Origin: Trichomonas tenax
Taxonomy: Eukaryota > Parabasalia > Trichomonadida > Trichomonadidae
Assembly: GCA_023091735.1 (NCBI GenBank)
Contig: JALKBU010001238.1
Location: forward strand, 1 to 13,941
Direction of reading: 5' to 3'
DNA length: 13,941 nucleotides
Part shown: one piece after another, positions 1-8,154 of the stretch
How the letters are laid out: each line of letters begins with the position of its first letter
Numbering within the stretch: the first letter of the stretch is position 1
Made by a program: the position numbers and the translations under genes
The notes under the pieces: model-generated
What the model was told of the DNA's origin: nothing
What the model saw: the letters and a program-made list of their open reading frames with translations, nothing else
Databases searched by the model: none

Positions 1-145
1 TTAACGTTTTTGGTTGGTATATTTTTATTATTACAAGCTTAATATATATTTATATTTTATGTTGTTTTCTCTCCCGACTCCCACCACCTTCTACACTCCA
101 CTCTTACAATATTACACTTTTTCCCTACCCGACCTCTTCCGATCT
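1..145 (+). other. Probable sequencing-adapter remnant at the contig end
   Basis: Bases 114-145 match the Illumina TruSeq read-1 / P5 adapter with a few errors. TTCCCTAC, CGAC and CTCTTCCGATCT occur in the right order, with one substitution and one missing base over the last 26 positions. Just upstream, TCTACAC at about 91-97 sits where P5 has that string, and the index would fall between. The first bases, TTAAC then TTGGTTGGT then ATATT, loosely resemble the Nanopore PCR-barcoding flank; that is weaker. Adapter sequences are recalled from memory. The long exact 3' block makes chance similarity very unlikely, so this is best treated as library sequence assembled onto a contig end. Confidence 0.8.
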
Positions 146-213
146 TATTTTGTCTATTAGATGTACTTTTTGATTTTTTTTTTTTTTTTTTTTTTATTTA
201 TTTTTTTATTTTT

Positions 214-256
<43 letters not shown>
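146..256 (+). other. 28-base spacer plus interrupted poly-T tract, probably library-derived
   Basis: Directly after the adapter come 28 bases (146-173), then an almost pure T tract to 256 broken by a few A bases and one CCC. Adapter, 28 bases and poly-T is the order in 10x-style 3' single-cell cDNA constructs (16-base barcode, 12-base UMI, oligo-dT). The tract is longer than a 30-T primer, which homopolymer errors could explain. An ATG at 161 opens a frame through the tract that would encode a run of phenylalanines; I do not regard that as a protein start. A natural T tract beside a separate adapter fragment is the alternative. Confidence 0.6.
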
Positions 257-257
<1 letters not shown>

Positions 258-490
258 ATTCAGCAACCATAACAAGATATGGGAAATTAAAAATTATTGA
301 TAGAGTTGATTCCATATCAACAGCTTTGGCTAACTACTTATATTTAAACGAATGTGAAGCTAAGTATGCATGTGTTGTCAAAATTAAACCAATCGTAGTT
401 GAAATATCGAATTGCAAAAAGTCCCCCTCATTTGGATGTAGACTCACGAACATAGAATCATATTTCATGATTGTAATATATAGGAGCTAA
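257..490 (+). pseudogene. 5'-truncated coding remnant, unidentified
   Basis: After the poly-T tract an open frame of about 77 codons runs to a TAA followed by A (TAAA), the stop/poly(A) form seen in the intact genes here. Composition is protein-like and mixed (for example DRVDSISTALANYLYLNE and NCKKSPSFGCRLTNIESYF), and a stop-free run this long is unusual in such AT-rich DNA. I do not recognise the family. The start is missing because the frame enters from the artificial-looking tract. It may be the 3' end of a gene cut by the contig edge or by a chimeric join, or a chance frame. Confidence 0.35.
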
Positions 491-715
491 ACATTTCTAC
501 TAACAAGGAATCTTTATGGGTGTGAAAGCACAAAGGTAAAATGATTTTGTAATTGTATTTTTAAAAAAAATATATTGTTGCATTTGTTCAAGACTCAGGG
601 CGCAGATTATATGAACGACTGTGATTGGAGACTTAAAAAATATGAAATATATTATGACATGTAATTAATTATTTGACAGTCTTTTTGAATTTACAAAAAG
701 TGGCCGTTTACTTTA
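491..715 (+). promoter_or_regulatory. Intergenic region and probable start site of the SNM1-family gene
   Basis: This gap holds TGACATGTAAT (654-664), a reverse copy of the motif that recurs across the window, and TTTGACAG at 672-679. GGCCGTTTACTTTA (702-715) abuts the ATG at 716. With the A at 710 as +1 it resembles a relaxed version of the trichomonad initiator TCA+1Py(T/A). No other gene is visible. Confidence 0.35.
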
Positions 716-1879
716 ATGTCTGCCCAAAGAAAAACAAAACAAAAAAAGCCAAAAGAGTACAGATTGCCACCGGAGGAGTTCAGCGTTCCAGGAACGAACT
801 TCACTGTTGACTGGCACGCGCACACAAAGCCTGAATTTATTCACTCTTTTTTAAGTCACGCGCATACCGACCATTTGACTGGCGCAGGCTCATTCAGAAG
901 CCCAAGGGTGATGCACTGCACGCCAATAACAGCGAAAATGGTTTTATTAAAATATCCAAAATTGAACGGAGTCATTCAAACTCATGAAGTAGGAACAACA
1001 GCAGAAATAGAAGGAACAAGAGTTACGTTTTTGAATGCAAATCACACTCCTGGAAGTGCAATGTTTTTATTTGAATTGCCAAATGGCAAAAGGATCTTTC
1101 ACACAGGTGATTTCCGCGCAGAACCCGAAGTTGTGAGTACTGCTTTGCAATACGCACCCGTAGACAGACTTTACATGGATTGCACTTATGCATTATCAAA
1201 ACTATCGATTGTCTCAAGAAAAGAATGCGCCAGCTTCATAATAGACAAAGTGAAAGATGCGTTGTCATGGAATTCTCTTGTTGTCATTGGTACATATACA
1301 ATCGGAAAAGAAGAACTTGTTATCGAGGCAGCAAAGGCAACATGTCAGAAGATATATGCGCCAGAGGCCCGCTTGGAGTCCCTCAAGGGATTAATCGACA
1401 GTGGCATTGCAAGCCCAGACTCGTTCTCATCAGATCCATATGAAACGAAAATCCATTTGTTGCCTATTGGTGATTGCGGAAGAGAAAAGGTTTCACTATA
1501 TGCTGCATCCAATGGATTCGACTCAGTAACTGCTATACGACCATCTGGATGGAATGGGCAGCCTTACTGGCGCCTTCCAATGTCAGACACATTGAACGAC
1601 ATCAAAGTTACAACATACGATGTTCCTTATAGTGATCACTCTGCCCCTTCAGAACTCACCGCTTTCGTTAAGGCGATCAAGCCAACAGTTCTCACACCCA
1701 CAACAACAAGGAATCAGAAGGAAATAGAAAAGATCAGATCATACTTCCTCCCATATATGAATCACTCGAAGAAGAAGTGCTTCATCGAATATTATATGAC
1801 TCCTGTGAATGCATCTCCTCCAAGGCCAACAAAGCCGGCAACATCATCTGCTGATGGAATGTCATTGGACATTGAATAA
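716..1879 (+). CDS. SNM1/Pso2-family DNA repair nuclease (MBL/beta-CASP)
   Basis: A 387-residue protein of the metallo-beta-lactamase / beta-CASP superfamily, DNA-acting SNM1/Pso2/Artemis branch: 5' exonucleases and endonucleases of interstrand-crosslink and end repair, expected in the nucleus. A basic N-terminus (residues 5-13) could be a nuclear localisation signal. The HxHxDH metal motif is at 48-53 (SHAHTDHLTG), the third-motif histidine is H110 (NHTPGSAM), and D132 lies in HTGDFR. D155 (MDCTY) and the conserved SDHSAPSEL histidine H308 mark the beta-CASP part. The zinc-binding residues look complete. There is no N-terminal UBZ-type zinc finger and no long Artemis-like tail, so this is a minimal catalytic core. 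The ATG at 716 is the first in frame. The stop reads TAAA. SNM1A, SNM1B or Artemis orthology cannot be settled by eye. Confidence 0.9.
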   Translation: MSAQRKTKQKKPKEYRLPPEEFSVPGTNFTVDWHAHTKPEFIHSFLSHAHTDHLTGAGSFRSPRVMHCTPITAKMVLLKYPKLNGVIQTHEVGTTAEIEGTRVTFLNANHTPGSAMFLFELPNGKRIFHTGDFRAEPEVVSTALQYAPVDRLYMDCTYALSKLSIVSRKECASFIIDKVKDALSWNSLVVIGTYTIGKEELVIEAAKATCQKIYAPEARLESLKGLIDSGIASPDSFSSDPYETKIHLLPIGDCGREKVSLYAASNGFDSVTAIRPSGWNGQPYWRLPMSDTLNDIKVTTYDVPYSDHSAPSELTAFVKAIKPTVLTPTTTRNQKEIEKIRSYFLPYMNHSKKKCFIEYYMTPVNASPPRPTKPATSSADGMSLDIE

Positions 1880-1916
1880 ATTACATTGTTTGTTTGTTGA
1901 TATATTAAATGTTTTG

Positions 1917-2091
1917 ATTTTTTGTCGTGTAAATTAAAATTAAATTTTTAAATGTAAAGAAAATTGTTGTCGTGTAAACTGAATTTTGCTATGTAAATTG
2001 TTTTTGTCATGTAAAATAACCCTGTTATGTAAATAATAATTTTGTCTTGTAATTATTTTTATTGTCACTTTACAATAAAAACTGACAATTT
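1917..2091 (+). repeat. Degenerate tandem array of a ~19-base motif
   Basis: Copies of a TTTTGTCATGTAAAAT-like unit recur with the GTC (or GNT) at 1924, 1969, 1988, 2006, 2024 and 2044, with weaker copies near 1949, 2064 and 2084. Spacing is 18-20 bases apart from one eroded step. Typical copies are GTCGTGTAAA, GTCATGTAAA and GTTATGTAAA. The array lies between the stop of the SNM1-family gene and the ATG of the ankyrin relic at 2115. It could be a promoter or factor-binding array or a decayed minisatellite; the sequence alone does not decide. Confidence 0.7.
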
Positions 2092-2114
2092 AATATATTT
2101 CACGATTTTTATTG

Positions 2115-3684
2115 ATGAGTGTTGGACATGTGACTGATATTGATATTCCTACGTCATTGCAGCCATATGTTGACTTGCAGGATATGCTTATTAAAGATAA
2201 TTTCGATTTTAATGAATTTGATTCAACATTTGGGAAAAATTGCGATTTCAATAAAAGACTTCTCTCAATAGAATATGTTGTCCATATATTAGATATTTGC
2301 TCGAAGATTCGCTTCCAAGGAATGCTTTTTTATGCAAATTTATTCAAGAAACTTTATGATAAATTTTCTTTTAAAACGAGGCCAAGAAATCCAAAATTTT
2401 GTACTGTTCTCATGGATTATAATTTCAAGTACAAAAGCGACGAAAGACCTTCAGAAGTTTTGGAAATCTTCCCTGAAGATACATTTTTCCACTTTGTTGC
2501 TTTTGACCAAATCGAAGAACTGCAAAAAGAAATAGCGAGAAACGATATTAACTTGAATCAGAATTATAAAGATATGTCTCTGATAAATATTGCATGTGAA
2601 TATGGAGCAGTGAAGTGCTTTAAATGCCTAAAATTGTTGGGTTGCCAATACACAGACAAAACAAATTATTATGCAATCAAAGGAGAGAATAATGGTATTA
2701 TAATGTCTCTTTTCAATGATGGAATTAATTTCCATGAACATGAAATTGCTGAAGCACTATATTGCTATCCCAACAGCATTTTCGATTTTCTTGTTGATAA
2801 TTTCAAACTTCCTATGAATGTCTCATTATGTAGAATGCTTTGGAATGGAAATTTGAAGTCTTTTTTTATTCTATGAAAATCAAGGATATCCGATTTTAGC
2901 ATTGCGCGGATCTCAGAATTCCATCAAAACATTATTGGTATTACAATGGAAGTTTATTGACAGCAATTCAAACGAAATCTATTGAATTAGGGAAATATAT
3001 TGTTAAGAATAGAACTGTCATTAACAAGAGTTACGTTTATTTTTCCATTCACAAAATTCATTATATTAAGAAACAATATCGGCAATTTATCAATAAGTTA
3101 TACGATTCAACATTTTCTCAGAGAGTTCATAATTAAACTTATCCGGTTCAAACATTTGTTTATAAAGATCATTATTCGTTTATATTAAGTCCACTCTTCT
3201 TTTCGCAATTGATGTTGGATCTCTCGAAATTGTGAAATGACTTGTTGAAAATCGTTATAGTTTGCATGATAATAATATTCACTTTTAATTTCATGAAGAA
3301 ACTCTCTTTTATGCAATATAGAAGAAAGAAGTCGAATTTATTAAATATTTTATTTCTCAATGTGCATTTCTCAATCAAATTCGATTAGAAGCAATTCTTT
3401 GCAATATTTTGTTTGTTATTTATATCTGGAATCCATTTTCTTATCTTGTATTTGTCTATTATAATTATTTGAGAAGACTCCTTTGGTAACTGCAATTGAA
3501 ACAAAATCGCTCGAAATTGTCAAAATTATTGTTGAACATGGATCTGACATCAACATGAGACTTGTTCTTCATATACTATTTATGTTTATCATATCTCTTT
3601 GGCTCTAATGGCCATTGCACACCGCTTGAATTTGCAGAAAGAATATTACAAGATGCATTTCTGTTTTTGCATAGATCGCAATAA
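2115..3684 (+). pseudogene. Decayed trichomonad DUF3447-type ankyrin-repeat gene
   Basis: The ATG at 2115 opens 253 codons to a TGA at 2874-2876. The N-terminal layout (about residues 15-110, with PEDTFFHFVAFD near 120-135) and then SLINIACEYGAVKCFKCLKL match trichomonad DUF3447 ankyrin proteins as I remember them. Reading continues after the stop in other frames: ENQGYPILALRGSQNSIKTL just past the stop, SLLTAIQTKSIELGKYIVKN near 2951, STLLFAIDVGSLEIVK near 3190 followed by an in-frame TGA, AIETKSLEIVKIIVEHG near 3492, and NGHCTPLEFAERILQ from 3607 to a TAA at 3682. These are recognisable ankyrin units with stops and frame changes between them. Such proteins are usually cytosolic interaction scaffolds; this copy is almost certainly dead, although its first 253 codons could still be transcribed. 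Confidence 0.8.
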
Positions 3685-3961
3685 AAGAAATAACATTCAA
3701 TATTTCGTTTGAGACAATACAACAATTTTGTGATACAGGAGATGGATATTGATGTGCATCTATAGAGTGATTATAATGTGTTTTGTTCATTAGCCTGAGA
3801 TTCTTCTATTAAAATGTAATTAACAAATTTTCTAATGTTGCCATTGGTAAATGCAAAATACATTTTATATTTTTTCTTCAATTTTCGAGATAGCGTTTTA
3901 TACTTTCGAGAAATCTGATTCTTTGTAGCCTGCCCTTAATGTTTTTTCTGCGAGTCCAAAC
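3685..3961. other. Non-coding AT-rich gap
   Basis: No convincing coding segment, RNA gene or repeat is visible on either strand. It probably holds further unrecognisable decay products of the ankyrin gene to its left. Confidence 0.4.
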
Positions 3962-4142
3962 ATGAGGTCTTCGGCTTTTGTTTTGTCTGAAGCTTATGTC
4001 GAATTCTATTTTCATCTTCATCATGATGAAGTTTGCAGAAAGAAGCTCAGTTTTGACGAAATTATTCTTTGTGAACTCCCAAAACCTCTTGATGAAGCTG
4101 AAGAATGATTAATTGAAGATGAAGACGCTTGCAATCAATCAT
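3962..4142 (+). pseudogene. Small coding-like relic, unidentified
   Basis: From the ATG at 3962 an open frame of 48 codons ends in TGA at 4106-4108. The same frame stays protein-like past that stop (LIEDEDACNQS) to a TAA at 4142. The segment LSFDEIILCELPKPLDEAEE is acidic and well mixed, unlike chance AT-rich translation. I cannot name the family. It may be a separate relic or the C-terminal end of the preceding ankyrin relic. Confidence 0.3.
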
Positions 4143-4387
4143 AAAATTGATGATTAAAAATTGATCTTTCACCGAAATGAAAGTCTTCTTTCGGTTTATT
4201 TGCGTTTGATATTGTTATGCGGTGATAGAGTATCAATTGTAGAGAAAGAAATCGAGTAATCAACCTCGATTATATATCTGTTTCAGCTTTAACGCAAAAA
4301 AATAAAAATGATTTTCCTGTAAAAATGTGCTTGTTCGCCTCGAACTTAGAAAAAATGATGATATTCGTTTTGAAACTGTTTTTATGA
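4143..4387. other. Non-coding AT-rich gap with a short hairpin
   Basis: ACCGAAATGAAAGTCTTCTTTCGGT (about 4171-4195) has complementary ACCGAAA and TTTCGGT ends and could fold as an imperfect hairpin. Weak protein-like stretches (for example LRKNDDIRFETVFMICLRKFG near 4340-4410) change frame and have no start. Nothing else can be supported. Confidence 0.3.
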
Positions 4388-5603
4388 TATGTCTTCGTAA
4401 ATTCGGCAAAATTTGTTTTCACTTTTTTTTATTTTGTGTTTCCCAAAACAATTTTTTTCTCTCGAGATTGGTCTTCGTACTTCGGCTCTGAAGGATATTC
4501 TGAGAAAAAGTCAGCAGCAGAAGGATTTCAAGTTGAATCAGGCAGTTTTTGGGTTTCTTTCTGCGTATTTTCTAAACAGACCCAATTTGGTGCTATTCGC
4601 ATTGGTCCATCATCATCAAAATTCACTAGTCCAGATCCAACATCACCGGATATCCTTCTCGTAGAAGATACAACTTTTTCTGATTGTTCTTCTGGCTCTA
4701 GTGTTTATAATGGAGGTTCTCTCTATTTTAAGAGTAATGGACACTTTGTCCAAGACAGGACATGCTACTACAACTCTACGAAAGATGATCATTTTGATTT
4801 ATCATTTTATGTTTTTGTTCCAGATTCAGAAACAACAAAGTTATTTCTTAATTTATCTACAATCGCAAACTGTGAAACTTCAATAAATAAAGTATATCGT
4901 GTATTTTGTATATATCGAGGTCCTGAGAAGTCTTCAAATTTAAATGTTACATCGAATAAAGCTAATTCAGGTTCAGGTTATGTCCATGATTTTAGTTTCA
5001 GAGATGTTGTCATCAAATTTCTTACATGTCGAAACAATTCACAAACAGAAAATGCCATTCTTGCATTTTTATCAGCTGGCTCAACAACAATCTCTTCATC
5101 AAATATTATCGAAAATGAAAGAACTGATTCAAAATCTCATGGTATTATTCAGGGAAGAGGTGATTTATCATTTTCATTTTGCTGCATCAAAGGAAACATC
5201 GGAGATCCTTTGTTTTCTTGCTATGAAACAGTAAAAACATTTACATTAAATTCATGCTTTTGTGATTCAAAAACAACAGAATCTGTCACATTGTCAATAA
5301 ACAACGAAATCAACGACGATTTTTTGCTTATTGATAATGTTGTTCATGCTATTTTTTTATCAACCGGTCAATGCAAAGCTCTATTGAAGGGGAATCCAAA
5401 CGAAAAAGAACAATGCACTAAGTTCAATCCATTCCTCGCATGTCGCTGCAAGCGATTTGACAAATTCCAATTAGTAACAATATTCTTCGGTCTTTCTTAA
5501 TTCTTGATTCTCATTTCATCATTTAATTATATATTTCTATTTCACTGTGATCCTGTTCATTATATTTTGTACGCTCTTAAATTTGTTTCTGCGAAATAAA
5601 TAA
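4388..5603 (+). pseudogene. Trichomonad beta-helix surface-protein relic with no ATG and a displaced anchor
   Basis: The frame is open from 4388 to a TAA at 5498-5500, about 370 codons, yet contains no methionine codon, so it cannot start as it stands. Ser/Thr/Asn-rich text with spaced cysteines (DTTFSDCSSGSS, GHFVQDRTCYYN, LSTIANCETS, NVTSNKANSGSG, FLTCRNNSQTEN) fits the large families of trichomonad parallel beta-helix surface proteins. Such proteins usually end in a transmembrane helix and a short tail. A hydrophobic stretch followed by LFLRNK and a stop does occur at 5541-5603, but in the next frame, separated by stops near 5498 and 5505. A hydrophobic run at 4412-4450 may be what is left of a signal peptide. 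The 5' end and anchor are both disrupted, so this is a pseudogene. Confidence 0.7.
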
Positions 5604-6149
5604 TCTGATAAATATATTTTAAGAATGTTCTTTGCAGTAATTGTATGAAAAGTGATGTTCGAACGGAATTGCCTCAGAAAATTTTTAAAAATATATAACG
5701 AAATCAATAACGCAGTCAATGTCTTGCGAATCATTCGATTTTGGTGATGAATTTAAGGATTTTTCATGACAATTCACTATGTGATCGACAGACAGCACTT
5801 GACAACTTCTAGTAGAGAGCTTACAGACGATATCGGATGCATTTGTTCATCGAACATTGTTGATATACCTTGTTGGGAAAGCAATTGGATGATTTTGTGA
5901 TGTGTCATTTTAACAACATAATAAAGATGATTTTTTCATCACATTAATGATCAAACATGATTGAATGATTTCATATCGAACTGATAAACGCGAGTTTTGA
6001 TTTGATTTGCGCCATCATTATAATATCTTTGAATAAAGCAAATGTCAATGAATTGATTTCTGAATTTTCTCATGATGCAGGAGAAAATATGGCATTTACA
6101 TTTTACATGGCAAATTAAAAATAGAAATGGCACTTTTATAAAAAATTCA
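5604..6149. promoter_or_regulatory. Intergenic region; its 3' end looks like the promoter of the GH99-like gene
   Basis: Bases 5604-6085 show nothing convincing beyond a short ATG-led fragment at 5719 (MSCESFDFGDEFKDFS, then TGA) and a weak motif copy TTTTCATGACAATTC at 5761. From 6091 the recurrent motif appears in phase. GGCA occurs at 6091, 6109 and 6129, 18-20 bases apart, inside TTTTACATGGCAAATT (6101-6116) and GGCACTTTTAT (6129-6139). The last is almost the same as the element before the gene at 8230. With A at 6132 as +1, the ATG at 6150 lies 18 bases downstream. Confidence 0.45.
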
Positions 6150-7274
6150 ATGAATCAATTCTTTACATCTCTTGGTTTTCTCGTTCCATTGTCGAGTGCA
6201 GTCTTCGCTTTTTGCGTTTTTCTCGCGTATTTCCGTGCCTTTCCCGATCCATTGTCGAAATTCGAAATACCCATAATCGACCATCAAAGAAAGGAGGCAA
6301 AATTGGTCTACAAAGGCCAGAAATTGGCGTACATCGAGTTCCACAGTGACAAATTCCCTTCAGATGAACAATTGAAGACAATAAATAATTTATCAGTAGA
6401 TTTTGTGATTGTTGAGTTCCCGAGAGACCACAGTGACATGGAAGGATGGAATGCAAACTTTACTACATTCAAATCTCACTTAAATACGCATCAATTAAAA
6501 TATTCATTTTCAATTCAATCATCAGAGATCGAAAATTTCACTCGTGACGCAAATTACATTGTCAGTAACTTCAAATCCGATCTAAATTACTTCAAATTGA
6601 ATGATAAATTATTTATCACATATACGCAAAAGGAAGACAAAAACAATGCCGGGGTATTCAGTCAATACTCTGACTACGTATTCCCTTGCGTTGTGTTTGA
6701 AGATCGCCACTCTATAACGAACGCGTATCAAGAAGGAATTTCGTGCTACATGTCTTACGGAAGCCCAGATTCATACGCATGGAGCGCAAACCCACAGCAG
6801 TGGGACCAGGCGAAGTCTATGATAGCAAATCTCGCATCAATGTTCATCCCAGTTGTCCAAGACAAATTCAGGCACTCAGACATGAGACGCCACGACATGG
6901 AGTTCATTGAGCACTCCGAGATGCCTGAGGATGACCCGTATCCATACCCACCGACACCACTTCCGCCGGAGCCTGAGACGATGTCCGAAGAAGAGATAAG
7001 AGTTCGACAGGAAGAAAGGCAGAAGTTTGACAGAGAGATGGATGAATATCATAGAAAGATGGATGAGCGTGAACGCAACAGGAATCGTCGCCTTGATGAG
7101 AGATTGAGAGCAAAAGATCCAAGATCTGACTTCAGATATGCTTTCGAGTATGCGTTAAAGTTAGATGCTTATATTGTTGGTGTTCGCGCGAGTTCGAACG
7201 ATTTCTGGAATCCTGAGAACAACACTAACTTCACAATTGAAGCACAAGAACTTATCCAAAAGTTCAAACAGTAA
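6150..7274 (+). CDS. Type II membrane protein with GH99 (endo-alpha-mannosidase)-like fold
   Basis: I start this at the ATG at 6150 (374 residues), not the in-frame ATG at 6072, because the extra 26 codons coincide with promoter-like motif copies. Residues 6-28 form a hydrophobic signal-anchor, so the body should lie in the ER/Golgi lumen or outside the cell. The body follows the order of GH99 landmarks as I recall them for mammalian MANEA: a VDFVIVEFP strand, a DANYIVSNFKSDLNYFKLNDKLF segment, SYGSPDSYAW then an NPQQW tryptophan, MFIPVV, and a final helix plus strand ending VRASSNDFWNPEN. The GH99 active site reads roughly SFNEWxEG; here the first acid is Asp and the second is missing or shifted by two residues, so activity is doubtful. 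Residues about 251-326 are an acidic, proline-rich and then highly charged insertion between family landmarks. The stop is TAAA. Identification is by remembered pattern only. Confidence 0.5.
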   Translation: MNQFFTSLGFLVPLSSAVFAFCVFLAYFRAFPDPLSKFEIPIIDHQRKEAKLVYKGQKLAYIEFHSDKFPSDEQLKTINNLSVDFVIVEFPRDHSDMEGWNANFTTFKSHLNTHQLKYSFSIQSSEIENFTRDANYIVSNFKSDLNYFKLNDKLFITYTQKEDKNNAGVFSQYSDYVFPCVVFEDRHSITNAYQEGISCYMSYGSPDSYAWSANPQQWDQAKSMIANLASMFIPVVQDKFRHSDMRRHDMEFIEHSEMPEDDPYPYPPTPLPPEPETMSEEEIRVRQEERQKFDREMDEYHRKMDERERNRNRRLDERLRAKDPRSDFRYAFEYALKLDAYIVGVRASSNDFWNPENNTNFTIEAQELIQKFKQ

Positions 7275-7637
7275 AAATTATAATATATGTTCGTTCTAAA
7301 TATATTATTTTTGAAATTTTATCTGGCAAAGCTGAAATCTTTATTTGTATAAAATAATTAAATGATTATATGCAATATTGATTAACGCTATTGTTTGAGG
7401 ATCAAACACTCAATCATAATCTCTTGATGGGATTTCAATGTGATGAAGTTTGATGTTTATTTATATATTTCAATATTGCATTAATCAATATAATTTCATT
7501 AACTTCCATTCAAAAATAAGTATTAACTTTCTCTATGTGCGATAATAAAGCTTTTTTCAAAGTCTAAAGATGTAAATTAATTGATTCTTGATTGTTGTTG
7601 ATTCTTGTAAATAACTTTTTTGTCATTTTTTACATGA
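7275..7637. other. Non-coding AT-rich gap
   Basis: No gene is visible. Related words ATATGCAATATTGATTAAC (about 7368) and ATATTGCATTAATCAATATA (about 7472) occur roughly 100 bases apart. TTCTTGTAAATAA (about 7603) and TTTTTTACATGATTTGATAA (about 7627) are weak copies of the recurrent TTTACATG motif. Confidence 0.35.
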
Positions 7638-8154
7638 TTTGATAAATATTTTTTCTATGAAGTGTTTGGCAACATTAGATGTTCTGTATTTGAAGACTTT
7701 GTAGGTTCCAATGCGGGAGGTGCAATTAATATCAGTGGATTGTCGGTCACATTAAATAATAATAAATTTATTAATTGTTCAACTTCGCAAACTGGAGGTG
7801 CTATATATGCCTTTAACTGCAATATTGAGTTTAGTTTCTCTTTGTTTAATAAATACTATGTTACTTCACCGAATGATAAAATGTGGGGAAACGCAATTCG
7901 ATTTGATAATACCACTGATTCATTGAGCTCAATAACTATCTGCCAATGTGGTTTTGAAAAAATCTAAAAGCGGAGATAGTGCCGCGTTTTTCTTTGGCTC
8001 GAAATCACAGCTCAAAGATATGAACTTTTCTTCTAATTACGGAGATTATGGAGCATCGATGGTTTCATTTATGGATCCAATTGATGGATCTTTTGGAAGA
8101 TATTTAACCGGCGCTGATGGTCAGGATCATAATCTTATAGAATTACCAAAAAAA
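7638..8154 (+). pseudogene. Pmp-like (polymorphic outer membrane protein-type) surface-protein relic, frameshifted
   Basis: The first part, open from 7638 to a TAA at 7965-7967 with no usable ATG, has the Pmp hallmarks GGAI (NAGGAINIS and TGGAIYAF) and a nearby KFINCSTS. The text resumes in the next frame as SGDSAAFFFGSKSQLKDM and NFSSNYGDYGASMVSF, with the change inside an A-rich stretch near 7956-7970. Together they read as one beta-helix segment. Trichomonads carry many Pmp-like proteins at the surface. The relic lacks its start, signal peptide and C-terminal anchor. It fades near 8150, where the motif run upstream of the next gene begins. An assembly error could account for the frame change but not for the missing ends. 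Confidence 0.65.

Noticed and set aside
161..256. ATG-led frame encoding a long phenylalanine run
   Set aside because: It is a translation of the poly-T tract beside adapter sequence, not a plausible protein start.
1023..1217. Minus-strand frame inside the SNM1-family gene
   Set aside because: Shadow of a well-supported gene, with no family motif of its own.
1917..2091. CRISPR-like array
   Set aside because: The period is only ~19 bases, the units are degenerate and there are no unique spacers of usable length. The setting is eukaryotic.
2877..4387. Transposon or Maverick/Polinton remains in the long non-coding stretch
   Set aside because: No integrase, polymerase or terminal inverted repeats are visible; the readable segments are ankyrin units.
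4413..4664. Frame opening MFSLFFILCFP, signal-peptide-like
   Set aside because: It begins at TTG, not ATG, and leaves family-like text at once. The hydrophobicity comes from a T-rich tract; it is noted only as possible signal-peptide remains of the relic.
6072..6149. Upstream in-frame ATG extending the GH99-like protein by 26 residues
   Set aside because: The extension lies over in-phase motif copies and would put 26 residues ahead of a clean signal-anchor that begins at the ATG at 6150.
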